From NCBI RefSeq assembly GCF_012317045.1, contig NZ_CP051154.1:1054001-1118000 (forward strand): 64,000 bases of DNA, written 5' to 3'. Positions 44,326 to 52,044 of the stretch are shown in pieces. The notes under the pieces are model-generated. The model saw nothing but the letters and a program-made list of their open reading frames with translations, had not been told where the DNA came from and ran no database searches. Source of the DNA: Leifsonia sp. PS1209. GTDB lineage: Bacteria > Actinomycetota > Actinomycetes > Actinomycetales > Microbacteriaceae. Made by a program: the position numbers and the translations under genes. Each line of letters starts with the position of its first letter. Within the stretch, counting starts at the first letter, position 1.

Positions 44326-44876
44326 TGACACCCACCTTCACCGACCGCGCGCTGCCGGGCGGCCTCATCCTGCGCGTGCGCAGGCCGGAGGACGCCCCGG
44401 CGCTCGCGGCAGCATACGTCGCCAACCGCGGACACCTCGCGCCCTGGGAGCCCACCCGCACCGAGGAGTTCTTCACCGAGGCGGGCCAGCTCAAGCGCAC
44501 CACCGAGCTGCTCGCCCTCTACGAGGCGGGCACGGCCATCCCGCTGCTCATCATGGACGGGGACGCCGTCGCCGGCGGGTTCGACCTGAGCAGCATCGTC
44601 CGTGGCGCCTTCGAGAGCGCGATGATCGGATACTGGCTCGATCGCGCGCACACCAAGCAGGGTCTCGCCTCCACGGCGCTCGCCGCGATCATCGCGGCGG
44701 CGCGCGACGAATACGGCCTGCACCGCATCCAGGCCGCGACGCTGCTGCACAACCAGGCGTCGCAGTCCGTGCTCACCCGCTCCGGCTTCGAGCGCATCGG
44801 GGTGGCCCCGAACTACCTCAAGATCGCGGGCCGCTGGCAGGACCACGTGCTGTTCCAGCGCATCCTGCACGACTGA
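44325..44876 (+). CDS. GNAT-family N-acetyltransferase, RimJ/RimL-like
   Basis: The protein has 183 residues, and the ATG at 44325 shares its A with the ahcY stop (TGATG). RVRRPEDAPALAAAY starts the fold, YWLDRAHTKQGLASTAL (near 102-118) is the acetyl-CoA-binding motif A with the Q/R-x-x-G-x-A pattern, and SVLTRSGFERIGVAPNYL is motif B of RimJ/RimL-type enzymes. It acetylates an N-terminal or small-molecule amine; the substrate is unknown. Coupling to ahcY may only reflect shared expression. Confidence 0.85.
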
Positions 44877-44906
44877 CGCGCCTGGGTCACTGACGCACGC
44901 GAGTCG

Positions 44907-45818
44907 CTAAACCTCCGCGTACGCCCGCACGGGGAACGTCCCGAACCCCTCCACGGCGGGCGGCGCGGCGGTGAAGCGTGCGCCGCGGGCCGGCACGGAG
45001 CCCAGGTTGGTCAGGTGCTCGACCACGTGGATGCCCGCGGCGAGCAGCAGGGTGTGCGCCGGCCGCTCTCCTCCGCCCTCGGTGTCGTCGATGTTGAGCG
45101 AGTCGATGCCGACGAGGGCGACCCCCGCATCCACGAGGTGCTGCGCGCCCGCCTCCGTGAGGTATGACGCACCCGTCGCGTACTCCGGACGCCCGAAGTG
45201 CGCATCCCACCCGGTGTGCAGCAGCACCGCCGACCCCGCGAGCTCCCTGTCGTGGAAGACCGTGGCCGGGATGCCGCGCGTCCCGAGGTCGGTGAGGTGG
45301 AAGACCTCCGCGCGCAGCCCGACGAGGGTGGACAGGTCGAGGGAGGCCAGGTCTCCACCGTCCGCGTAGCGGTGGAACGGGCTGTCGAGATACGTGCCCG
45401 TGTTGCCGATCATCGTGATGATGTCCATCGCGAACTGCGTGCCCGGCGCGTACTTCGCCACGGAGTCCTCGCGGGTGAGGTGCGGCGTGATCGTGGGGGC
45501 GGGAAGCCCCGGATACGTGACGAGCCCGTCCCGGATGCGGTGGCTGAGGTCGACAACGCGGGGGCGCCCGGCCTCCGGCACCCTGGCCTGCTCCGGGCTG
45601 ATCCCTCTGCTGCCCCTGTGCTGCTCCTCGACGATCGAGAGCCCGTCCAGCCGCACATCGCCGACCAGCGCGAGCCCGAGGTGCCGCACGAACAGTTCGG
45701 CGATCTGCTCCTCCGACAGGGATGCGTCCGGCAGGTCGAGCCGGAAGCCGTTCGTCTGCAGGCTGCCTCCGTTGACGAACGTCACGGTGGCGTCGAAGTG
45801 GGCGCGGTACTCGGTCAC
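44907..45818 (-). CDS. Cyclase-family (kynurenine formamidase-like) protein with N-terminal extension
   Basis: The start is GTG at 45818 with AGGAGAC seven bases upstream. The protein has 303 residues. Residues 1-75 form a small alpha/beta extension (ATVTFVNGGSLQTNGFRL); residues about 90-300 form a cyclase fold (VVDLSHRIRDGLVTYPGLP, VLLHTGWDAHFG, ALVGIDSLNIDD). The metal motif H-x-G-T-H-x-D-x-P-x-H of kynurenine formamidases reads NTGTYLDSPFH here: the first and second His are replaced, Asp and the last His kept. The activity is therefore uncertain. It lies 7 nt downstream of the RDD gene. Confidence 0.78.
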   Translation of the reverse strand: MTEYRAHFDATVTFVNGGSLQTNGFRLDLPDASLSEEQIAELFVRHLGLALVGDVRLDGLSIVEEQHRGSRGISPEQARVPEAGRPRVVDLSHRIRDGLVTYPGLPAPTITPHLTREDSVAKYAPGTQFAMDIITMIGNTGTYLDSPFHRYADGGDLASLDLSTLVGLRAEVFHLTDLGTRGIPATVFHDRELAGSAVLLHTGWDAHFGRPEYATGASYLTEAGAQHLVDAGVALVGIDSLNIDDTEGGGERPAHTLLLAAGIHVVEHLTNLGSVPARGARFTAAPPAVEGFGTFPVRAYAEV

Positions 45819-45825
45819 AGGTCTC

Positions 45826-46665
45826 CTAGCGATCGGGGAAGGCGTGGGGGAGGCCGTCGAGCACCGGCTCCAGGCGCTGCAGGCGCTCCTGCTCCAGCTC
45901 GAGGCCGGCGGCGTCGCGCTGACGGCGCAGCAGGGCGACGGCCACCAGGAACGTCTCTGCATCGACGGGCGGGATCGGCGACACGTAGGCGGACGCCTCA
46001 GCGGCGAGCTCACCGCTCAGCCCGGCCCGCGCCGCGGGGGTGAGCTGCGGCGCTTGCCGCACGAACTGGGCGATGCGGCGGGAGAGCCTGTCCGGCAGTT
46101 TCGCCACGTCGGCCGTCGCCGCCCAGCCGGTCAGGTGCGGCGCGAGATAGAGGGGGAGGGGCGTCGCCTTCGGCGCGCGCTCGTACTGGCTGTACGTGCC
46201 GGCCAGGAGGTCGCCGAGTCGCTTCGAGCGGGCATTGAGGAGTCCGGTGAGGGCGGCGACGCCGCCGAAGGTCATGAAGATCTCCAGCACGCCGACGAGC
46301 GCCCGGATGAACGCGTGGCGGAAGCCGATCGCCCCGCCGTCGTCGCGGACGATGCGCGCGCCGACCGCGAGCTTACCGAGCGACTTGCCCTTCGTCGCGA
46401 GTTCGACCGTGGTCGGCAGCACCACCATCCCGAACACCAGGATGAGGACGACGAGCGCCCTGCCGGCCGCCGCATCCAGCCCGCTCCCGGTGGCGACGAG
46501 CAGCATCAGGCAGCCGAACATCACCAGCAGGTACGTGAGCCAGTCGATCACCGTTCCCGCTGCGCGCAGGATGTAGCTGGCCGGTTTGACGTCGAGCGCG
46601 ACGGCTTCGCCGGTGACGAGTTCGCGTTCGCCCGACGTCTGCAGTGCCTGGGCAGGTGCCGTCAT
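45826..46665 (-). CDS. RDD-family membrane protein
   Basis: The protein has 279 residues from the ATG at 46665; an ATG three codons upstream is possible. The RDD domain spans about 30-160: SYILRAAGTVIDWLTY with the Arg and Asp in helix 1, TKGKSLGKLAVGARIV, and SKRLGDLLAGTY. The remaining 110 residues are a cytoplasmic helical domain rich in Ala, Arg and Glu. RDD proteins with SpoIIM-like, DUF58 and MoxR genes form a conserved actinobacterial group (M. tuberculosis Rv3692-Rv3695 as I recall). It is divergent from the SpoIIM-like gene, only 17 bp between start codons. Confidence 0.86.
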   Translation of the reverse strand: MTAPAQALQTSGERELVTGEAVALDVKPASYILRAAGTVIDWLTYLLVMFGCLMLLVATGSGLDAAAGRALVVLILVFGMVVLPTTVELATKGKSLGKLAVGARIVRDDGGAIGFRHAFIRALVGVLEIFMTFGGVAALTGLLNARSKRLGDLLAGTYSQYERAPKATPLPLYLAPHLTGWAATADVAKLPDRLSRRIAQFVRQAPQLTPAARAGLSGELAAEASAYVSPIPPVDAETFLVAVALLRRQRDAAGLELEQERLQRLEPVLDGLPHAFPDR

Positions 46666-46668
46666 GGC

Positions 46669-46674
46669 TATCAT
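46669..46674 (+). promoter_or_regulatory. -10 box TATCAT, likely leaderless start
   Basis: TATCAT lies 8 nt before the ATG at 46683, inside the 17-bp gap between divergent start codons. On the other strand the same bases give AATGAT (46670-46675) as a possible -10 for the RDD gene. Any -35 elements would lie within the opposite gene. Confidence 0.4.
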
Positions 46675-46682
46675 TCAAGCAG

Positions 46683-47678
46683 ATGGATCTCGACGCATAC
46701 ACGGCAGCGCGCAGCGCCGACTGGGACAGGCTCGCCCAGCTGGCGAAACGACGCCGCCTCGACGGCAAGGAAGCCGACGAACTCATCGACCTGTACCAGT
46801 CCGGGGCGTCCGATCTGTCGGCCATCAAGACCATCGCGGGGTCGACGGCGACGGGCGACAGGCTCTCCCTCGCGCTCGCGTCCGCACGGCTGAAGTTCAC
46901 CGGGGCCGGCGCGAACCTGTTCTCGATGCTGCCCAGGTTCTTCGTCTACCAGCTGCCTGCTGCGCTGTACCGCATCCGGTGGGTGGTGCTGGCCGTCGCA
47001 CTCGCCACGGTGGTGGTCGCCACGCTGTACGCGGTCTGGATCACCGGCAACCCGGAGGTGCTCCGCAACTTCGGCACGGACGCCCAGCTGCGCCGCTACG
47101 TCGAGCACGACTTCATCGACTACTACTCCAACAACCCGGCCGCGTCGTTCTCCGGCCAGGTGTGGACGAACAACGCGTGGATCGCGGCGCAGTGCATCGC
47201 GTTCGGCATCACGGGCGTCTACGTGCCGTTCGTGCTCCTGCAGAACGCCATCGGCGTCGGGACGGCCGCCGGGGTCATGTTCGCCTACGGGCGCGGAGAC
47301 GTCATGTTCTCCTACATCCTCCCGCACGGGATGCTCGAGCTCACCAGCGTCTTCGTCGCGGCGGCCGCCGGGCTGCGCATCTTCTGGGCCTGGATCGCGC
47401 CTGGCGCCCGCACGCGTGCGCAGGCGCTCGCCGAGGACGGGCGCGCACTGTTCACCGTGGCGGTCGGCTGCGCCATCTCCCTGTTCGTGTCCGGCCTAAT
47501 CGAGGGCTTCGTCACGCCGTCCGCGCTGCCGGTCTGGGCGAAGATCGCGATCGGGGCGCTCGCGCTCGCCGCGTTCCTCGCGTACATGCTCGTTCTCGGC
47601 CGGCGCGCTGTCCGTCTCGGCGAGACGGGCGACCTGACCGAGTACGAGTCCGGTTCCCGCCGCGTCGTCGCGGGCTGA
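46683..47678 (+). CDS. Stage II sporulation protein M-like membrane protein
   Basis: The protein has 331 residues. The cytoplasmic N-terminus (DAYTAARSADWDRLAQLAKR, ADELIDLYQSGASDLS) is typical of SpoIIM-domain proteins of the RDD/MoxR group. About five helices follow, with NNAWIAAQCIAFGITGVYVP and YILPHGMLELTSVFVAAAAG as the conserved core. In sporulators SpoIIM belongs to the engulfment complex; in non-sporulating actinobacteria the function is unknown, probably in envelope or wall remodelling with the DUF58 and MoxR proteins alongside. Confidence 0.87.
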   Translation: MDLDAYTAARSADWDRLAQLAKRRRLDGKEADELIDLYQSGASDLSAIKTIAGSTATGDRLSLALASARLKFTGAGANLFSMLPRFFVYQLPAALYRIRWVVLAVALATVVVATLYAVWITGNPEVLRNFGTDAQLRRYVEHDFIDYYSNNPAASFSGQVWTNNAWIAAQCIAFGITGVYVPFVLLQNAIGVGTAAGVMFAYGRGDVMFSYILPHGMLELTSVFVAAAAGLRIFWAWIAPGARTRAQALAEDGRALFTVAVGCAISLFVSGLIEGFVTPSALPVWAKIAIGALALAAFLAYMLVLGRRAVRLGETGDLTEYESGSRRVVAG

Positions 47679-47706
47679 CGTCGCGGGCTGACGCTGCCCG
47701 CTGACC

Positions 47707-49038
47707 TCAGAGGCGCCCGGCGGCTTTCAGCGACAGGTAGACGTCGCTGAGCGCGGGCGGCAGCTCCTCGGGGGAGCCCGTCACCACGTCGGCGCCGAGG
47801 CGCTGGATGGCGGCGGTCACCCTGCTCACGTCGAGCAGCGAACGCTCCGCCGCGGCAGCGCGGTAGACCTCGTCCCTGTTCCTCCGCATCCCCGTGGCCT
47901 CGATGGTCTCGGGATCGGTGACGGAGGCGACGACGACGATGTGCTTGTTCGTGAGCTGCGGAAGCACCGACAGCAGCCCCCGGGATGCGCCGGGCGCCTC
48001 CACGGAGGTCAGCAGCACGACGAGCGACCGCTGGCTGGTGACCGCGGACACCTGGGCGGGCACCGCCGACCAGTCCATCTCGATCAGTGCAGGTTCGATG
48101 CCGGCCATCGCATCCACCATCCTGGACAGCAGTTCTGGTCCGCTGGCGCCCTGCACCCGGCCGCGCACTGCCCTGTCGTATGCGATCAGGTCGACGCGGT
48201 CGCCCGCGCGGGTGGCGAGCGCGGCGAGCAGCAGCGACGCCTCGAACGCCGTGTCGATGCGCGGCTCGTCGCCGATCCTGGCGGCGGACGTGCGAGCCGT
48301 GTCGATCACGATGACCACGCGCCTGTCCCGTTCCGGACGCCAGGTGCGCACCATCACGCGGGCACCGCGTCCGCTGTTGGGATCGTGGCGGCGTGCCGTC
48401 GCCCTCCAGTCGATCGAGCGAACGTCGTCGCCGCGCACGTACTCGCGCAGGGAGTCGAACTCGGTGCCTTGCCCGCGCAGCATCACGCTGGTCATGCCGT
48501 CCAGCTCGCGCAAGCGTGCCAGCCGCGACGGCAGGTGCTTGCGCGCGGTGAACGGCGGCAGCACCCGGATGCGTCCAGGCGCGCTCAGCGTCGCTTGCCG
48601 CGCCCACAGGTGCAGCGGCCCCCACGACCGGATGCTCACCTGCGTCACGTGGCGCTCTCCCCTCCGCCACGGGGTCAGCGTCGCGGTGATGCGCCTGCGC
48701 TCCCCGGCGGGGACGGCCACCCTGGTGCGCGACCTGTCGATGCCGGCGGACGGCTCCCACGCATCCCGGACGGTGCCGCGGATGGCCCGGCGGCCGGTGT
48801 TGGTCACGAGCAGTTCGCTCGTCGCCTCGGTGCCCAGCCGCACGCGCGACGGCAGCACCCGTTCGAGCACCGCGCGCCGCGGAGAACCGGCGAGCATCAG
48901 GTCGAGCACGCCGAGCACGATGCAGAGCAGCAGCCAGCAGCCGAGCGCGAGGTACGACGTCGCCTCCGTCCAGCCGAGCAGCACGACGGGGATCACCCCG
49001 AGCGCGAGCAGGGCGACGAAACGTCCGGATACGGTCAC
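47707..49038 (-). CDS. DUF58 protein
   Basis: The protein has 443 residues with two N-terminal helices (about 5-45), a beta-rich middle part and the DUF58 signature FDSLREYVRGDDVRSIDWRA near residue 200, followed by a von Willebrand A-like fold (VVIVIDTARTS as a MIDAS-type start). DUF58 proteins work with MoxR AAA+ ATPases, which are thought to insert or fold metal-binding or envelope complexes. The GTG start lies 8 nt after the MoxR stop; the order MoxR-DUF58 is the classic pairing. Confidence 0.88.
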   Translation of the reverse strand: MTVSGRFVALLALGVIPVVLLGWTEATSYLALGCWLLLCIVLGVLDLMLAGSPRRAVLERVLPSRVRLGTEATSELLVTNTGRRAIRGTVRDAWEPSAGIDRSRTRVAVPAGERRRITATLTPWRRGERHVTQVSIRSWGPLHLWARQATLSAPGRIRVLPPFTARKHLPSRLARLRELDGMTSVMLRGQGTEFDSLREYVRGDDVRSIDWRATARRHDPNSGRGARVMVRTWRPERDRRVVIVIDTARTSAARIGDEPRIDTAFEASLLLAALATRAGDRVDLIAYDRAVRGRVQGASGPELLSRMVDAMAGIEPALIEMDWSAVPAQVSAVTSQRSLVVLLTSVEAPGASRGLLSVLPQLTNKHIVVVASVTDPETIEATGMRRNRDEVYRAAAAERSLLDVSRVTAAIQRLGADVVTGSPEELPPALSDVYLSLKAAGRL

Positions 49039-49046
49039 GTCACTGC

Positions 49047-50054
49047 CTAGATCGGAACCTGGACCTGCTGCACGATCGAGCGCAGGATCGCATCAACTCC
49101 GACACCCTCCAGCTCCGCCTCCGGGCGCAGCTGGACCCTGTGCCGCCAGACCGGCAGCAGCATCGCCTGCACGTGGTCCGGGGTGATCGAGTCGTAGCCG
49201 GACAGCCACGCCCACGCCTTCGACGCGGCGAGCAGCGCCGTGGTGCCGCGCGGGCTCACTCCGAGCTTCACGGAGGGGCTGGTGCGGGTGGCGCGGGCCA
49301 GGTCGACGATGTACGCGAGCACGTCGCCGGTCGCGCCGACGGATGCCGCCGCAGCCCTGGCCGCGTGCAGCTCTGCGGCGCTGAGCGCAGGCGTGACGCC
49401 CGCGGCGGCGAGGTCGCGGGGGTTGAACCCGGCCGCGTGACGGCGCAGCACCTCGACCTCGGTGTCGCGCGGGGGCACATCCAGGGTCAGCTTGAGCAGG
49501 AAGCGGTCGAGCTGGGCCTCGGGAAGCGCGTACGTGCCCTCGTACTCGATCGGGTTCTGCGTCGCGGCGACGATGAACGGGTCCGGCAGCTGACGGCTGA
49601 CGCCGTCGACGCTGACCTGGCGCTCCTCCATCGCCTCGAGCAGGGCGGACTGCGTCTTCGGGGGCGTCCTGTTGATCTCGTCGGCGAGCAGGATGTTCGT
49701 GAAGACCGGGCCCTCGCGGAACTCGAAGCCGCCGGTGCGACCGTCGTAGACGAGCGAGCCCGTCACGTCGCCCGGCATCAGGTCCGGCGTGAACTGGATG
49801 CGCTTGGTGTCGAGGCTGAGCGCTTCGCTGAGCGAGCGCACCAGCAGCGTCTTCGCCACGCCGGGGACACCCTCGAGCAGCACGTGGCCGCGGGCCAGCA
49901 GCGCGATGATGAGGCCGGTGACGGCCCCGTCCTGACCGACGACGGCCTTGCCGACCTCCGTGCGCACGCGGGCGAGCGCGTGGCGGAGAGCGGTGGAGTC
50001 GTGGTCCTGGCTGTGGATGGGCGCTGCGCTCGATCCGGTCGTGACGTCGGTCAT
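49047..50054 (-). CDS. MoxR-family AAA+ ATPase
   Basis: The protein has 335 residues. Walker A is GVPGVAKT (near residue 65), Walker B LLADEINR (near 125), sensor 1 VAATQNPIEYEGTY (near 165) and the sensor 2 Arg lies in the SPRGTTALL segment (near 285). MoxR ATPases act as chaperones for VWA-domain partners, here most likely the DUF58 protein. The ATG overlaps the DUF4350 stop as ATGA. Confidence 0.93.
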   Translation of the reverse strand: MTDVTTGSSAAPIHSQDHDSTALRHALARVRTEVGKAVVGQDGAVTGLIIALLARGHVLLEGVPGVAKTLLVRSLSEALSLDTKRIQFTPDLMPGDVTGSLVYDGRTGGFEFREGPVFTNILLADEINRTPPKTQSALLEAMEERQVSVDGVSRQLPDPFIVAATQNPIEYEGTYALPEAQLDRFLLKLTLDVPPRDTEVEVLRRHAAGFNPRDLAAAGVTPALSAAELHAARAAAASVGATGDVLAYIVDLARATRTSPSVKLGVSPRGTTALLAASKAWAWLSGYDSITPDHVQAMLLPVWRHRVQLRPEAELEGVGVDAILRSIVQQVQVPI

Positions 50055-51361
50055 GCATCCATTCTTCCGGTCGGCCCCGTCTCGGCGGGGGTGACTGCTG
50101 CCGCGGTCGCTCGTTCGAGCGTCGCGAGGTCGTCTGAGAGGGCGATCAGCTCGGCGTCCGTGCGCGGCACCGTGTCGATCAGGATCGCGTGGATGGTCGC
50201 CCTGTCGCGGCCGGTCACCGAGGCGACGGCGCCCGCGATCTCGGCGGCCGTCGCGGCGCGGGGCAGCCCGGTGAGCGTCGCCAGCCGCCCGATGGCGCCG
50301 ATCCGCAGCGCGTCCGCCGCCCGCAAGCGTGCCGACGACCGCTGGTACAGCCTGGCGCGGCCCTCCCGGGTCTCGCCGGCGCGCACCACCACGGGCAGGT
50401 TCTCGACCACCAGTGGGCCGAAACGGCGTCCCCGCCAGAACGCTGCGGCGATGAACACGAGCACGAGCAGGATCACCACCGGCGTCACCCAGCCGGGCGT
50501 GAGCGCCCCGATGTCCGGAGCGCCGGTGACCGGTCGGTCGAGCATCGTCGGCAGATACCAGACGAGCGTGCGGTGGCCGCCGAGCACGCCGAGGGCGAGT
50601 GCGGCGTTGCCCGCGCGGTCGACCCCGTCGTTCATCAGGACGCTGGCCGAGCCGACCAGGTAGATCGTGCGGCCGTCGGACGTGGTTTTCACGAAGGCGT
50701 ACTGCCCGCTGTTCGTGCGGAAGCAGCCGACCGGATCCCCGCCGTCCACGCGGAAGGTGCCCGCGATGCCCGCGTCCGCGGTGTTGTCCGTGGAGCGAGG
50801 GTCGATGCGCTCCGCCCGGGCGGCGGCCGGCACGGCGCAGCCAGCGGCGACGGGGCCTTTCGCGGAGGGTGTGCCCGCTGCCGTCACGTGCGGCGCGAGC
50901 CTGTTCAGAGCGGCGAAGTCCGGCTCGACCACGACGATGGTGCTGGCGATGGCGGTCAGACGGTCGTAGCCGTCCCCGTCGAGGTTCCCGCCCTGGTCGA
51001 AGACGAGCACGGTCGTGTCGTCGGTCGCCACATCCTGCACCTGGCTCAGCGTGCTCGCCGTGCGCACGTCGACGCCCTGGCCGCGCAGCACCTGCGCGAC
51101 CGCCTTCCCACCGACGGGACCGGCGTTGGCCGCGTCCAGCGGGATACCGGCCGACGACTGACCGCCGGTGAGCAGCGCGCCGAGGAACGCGACGACGATC
51201 GCGATCACCGCGAGCACGATCCACGGGATGCTCTTCCTCCCGACCTGCCGGAGCCCGGGCGAGATCGCCGCGGCGTCCTCCGCGCCCGTCGGGGCCGCAT
51301 CCGGTGCTGCGACCGGCGCTGTCTCTGGGGTGCGCTCGCGGTCGAGGGTCTGCTCCGTCAC
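50051..51361 (-). CDS. DUF4350 membrane protein
   Basis: The start is GTG at 51361, overlapping the upstream stop as GTGA. The protein has 436 residues: a 45-residue Pro/Ala-rich cytoplasmic start, one helix (about 48-66), an extracytoplasmic DUF4350 domain resembling a glutamine-amidotransferase-like fold (DDTTVLVFDQGGNLDGDGYD, TIVVVEPDFAALNRL), a second helix near 290 and a cytoplasmic helical C-terminus. It is a standard member of the MoxR/DUF58/DUF4129 group; its function is unknown. Confidence 0.86.
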   Translation of the reverse strand: MTEQTLDRERTPETAPVAAPDAAPTGAEDAAAISPGLRQVGRKSIPWIVLAVIAIVVAFLGALLTGGQSSAGIPLDAANAGPVGGKAVAQVLRGQGVDVRTASTLSQVQDVATDDTTVLVFDQGGNLDGDGYDRLTAIASTIVVVEPDFAALNRLAPHVTAAGTPSAKGPVAAGCAVPAAARAERIDPRSTDNTADAGIAGTFRVDGGDPVGCFRTNSGQYAFVKTTSDGRTIYLVGSASVLMNDGVDRAGNAALALGVLGGHRTLVWYLPTMLDRPVTGAPDIGALTPGWVTPVVILLVLVFIAAAFWRGRRFGPLVVENLPVVVRAGETREGRARLYQRSSARLRAADALRIGAIGRLATLTGLPRAATAAEIAGAVASVTGRDRATIHAILIDTVPRTDAELIALSDDLATLERATAAAVTPAETGPTGRMDA

Positions 51362-52044
51362 CGGACGCCACCGCCCTGCGCGACGGGCTGCTGCCCGAAC
51401 AGCTGCGGGCGTGCCTCCTGCAGGCGCTGGTCGAGCGCGACGAGCTGCTGGTAGCGCGCCTCGGTGCCGGGACGCCCGAGGTAGCGGACCTCGTCGAACG
51501 CGCGTGCGGCGTCGAGCAGTCGTTCGCGTTCGGCAGGGACGGCGTTCGCCGCTCTGTGCGCGAACTCGGTCGCCGTCGTGCCGGGGCTCACGGTGACGAT
51601 GGTGCGTTCGTCCATGCTCTGCGCGATGGCACGGAACTGCTCCTCGATCGCCACCACCCAGTCGCCTGCGGCTGCTGCGGACGCCGCGGAGTGCCGCAAC
51701 TGTGCTGCGGTGCGGAGGTCGTCGTCGCCGAACAGCGAGCGGCGGCCGTCCGCCGTCCTCCTGTTCACACGGGGGCGGCCGAAGATGAAGAACGCTGCGA
51801 CGATCAGCCCGGCGATCACCAGCACGACGGCGAGCAGGAGCACCGGGCCGGCGTCGCCGCCCGGACCCTGGAAGAGCGAGGCGATCCAGTCCTGCACGGC
51901 CTTGGAGGCGAGGTCGAACCAGGTCGGCTTCGCGGTCTGGTACTCGGGTTTCGCGAGTTCGTCGCCGATCCAGCGCCGAGCATCCGGTGAGCTCGGGTCG
52001 ACAGGGATGTCGGCGCGCAGCAGAGAGAGGACGGCGCCCGTCAT
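51358..52044 (-). CDS. DUF4129 membrane protein
   Basis: The ATG at 52044 overlaps the upstream stop as ATGA. The protein has 228 residues with one helix (about 72-95) and a cytoplasmic C-terminal DUF4129 domain (AAGDWVVAIEEQFRAIAQ, TVSPGTTATEFAHRAA, ARAFDEVRYLGRPGTEARY). The DUF4129 domain often ends transglutaminase-like envelope proteins; here it stands alone. It belongs to the same coupled operon as DUF4350, MoxR and DUF58. Confidence 0.87.
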   Translation of the reverse strand: MTGAVLSLLRADIPVDPSSPDARRWIGDELAKPEYQTAKPTWFDLASKAVQDWIASLFQGPGGDAGPVLLLAVVLVIAGLIVAAFFIFGRPRVNRRTADGRRSLFGDDDLRTAAQLRHSAASAAAAGDWVVAIEEQFRAIAQSMDERTIVTVSPGTTATEFAHRAANAVPAERERLLDAARAFDEVRYLGRPGTEARYQQLVALDQRLQEARPQLFGQQPVAQGGGVR

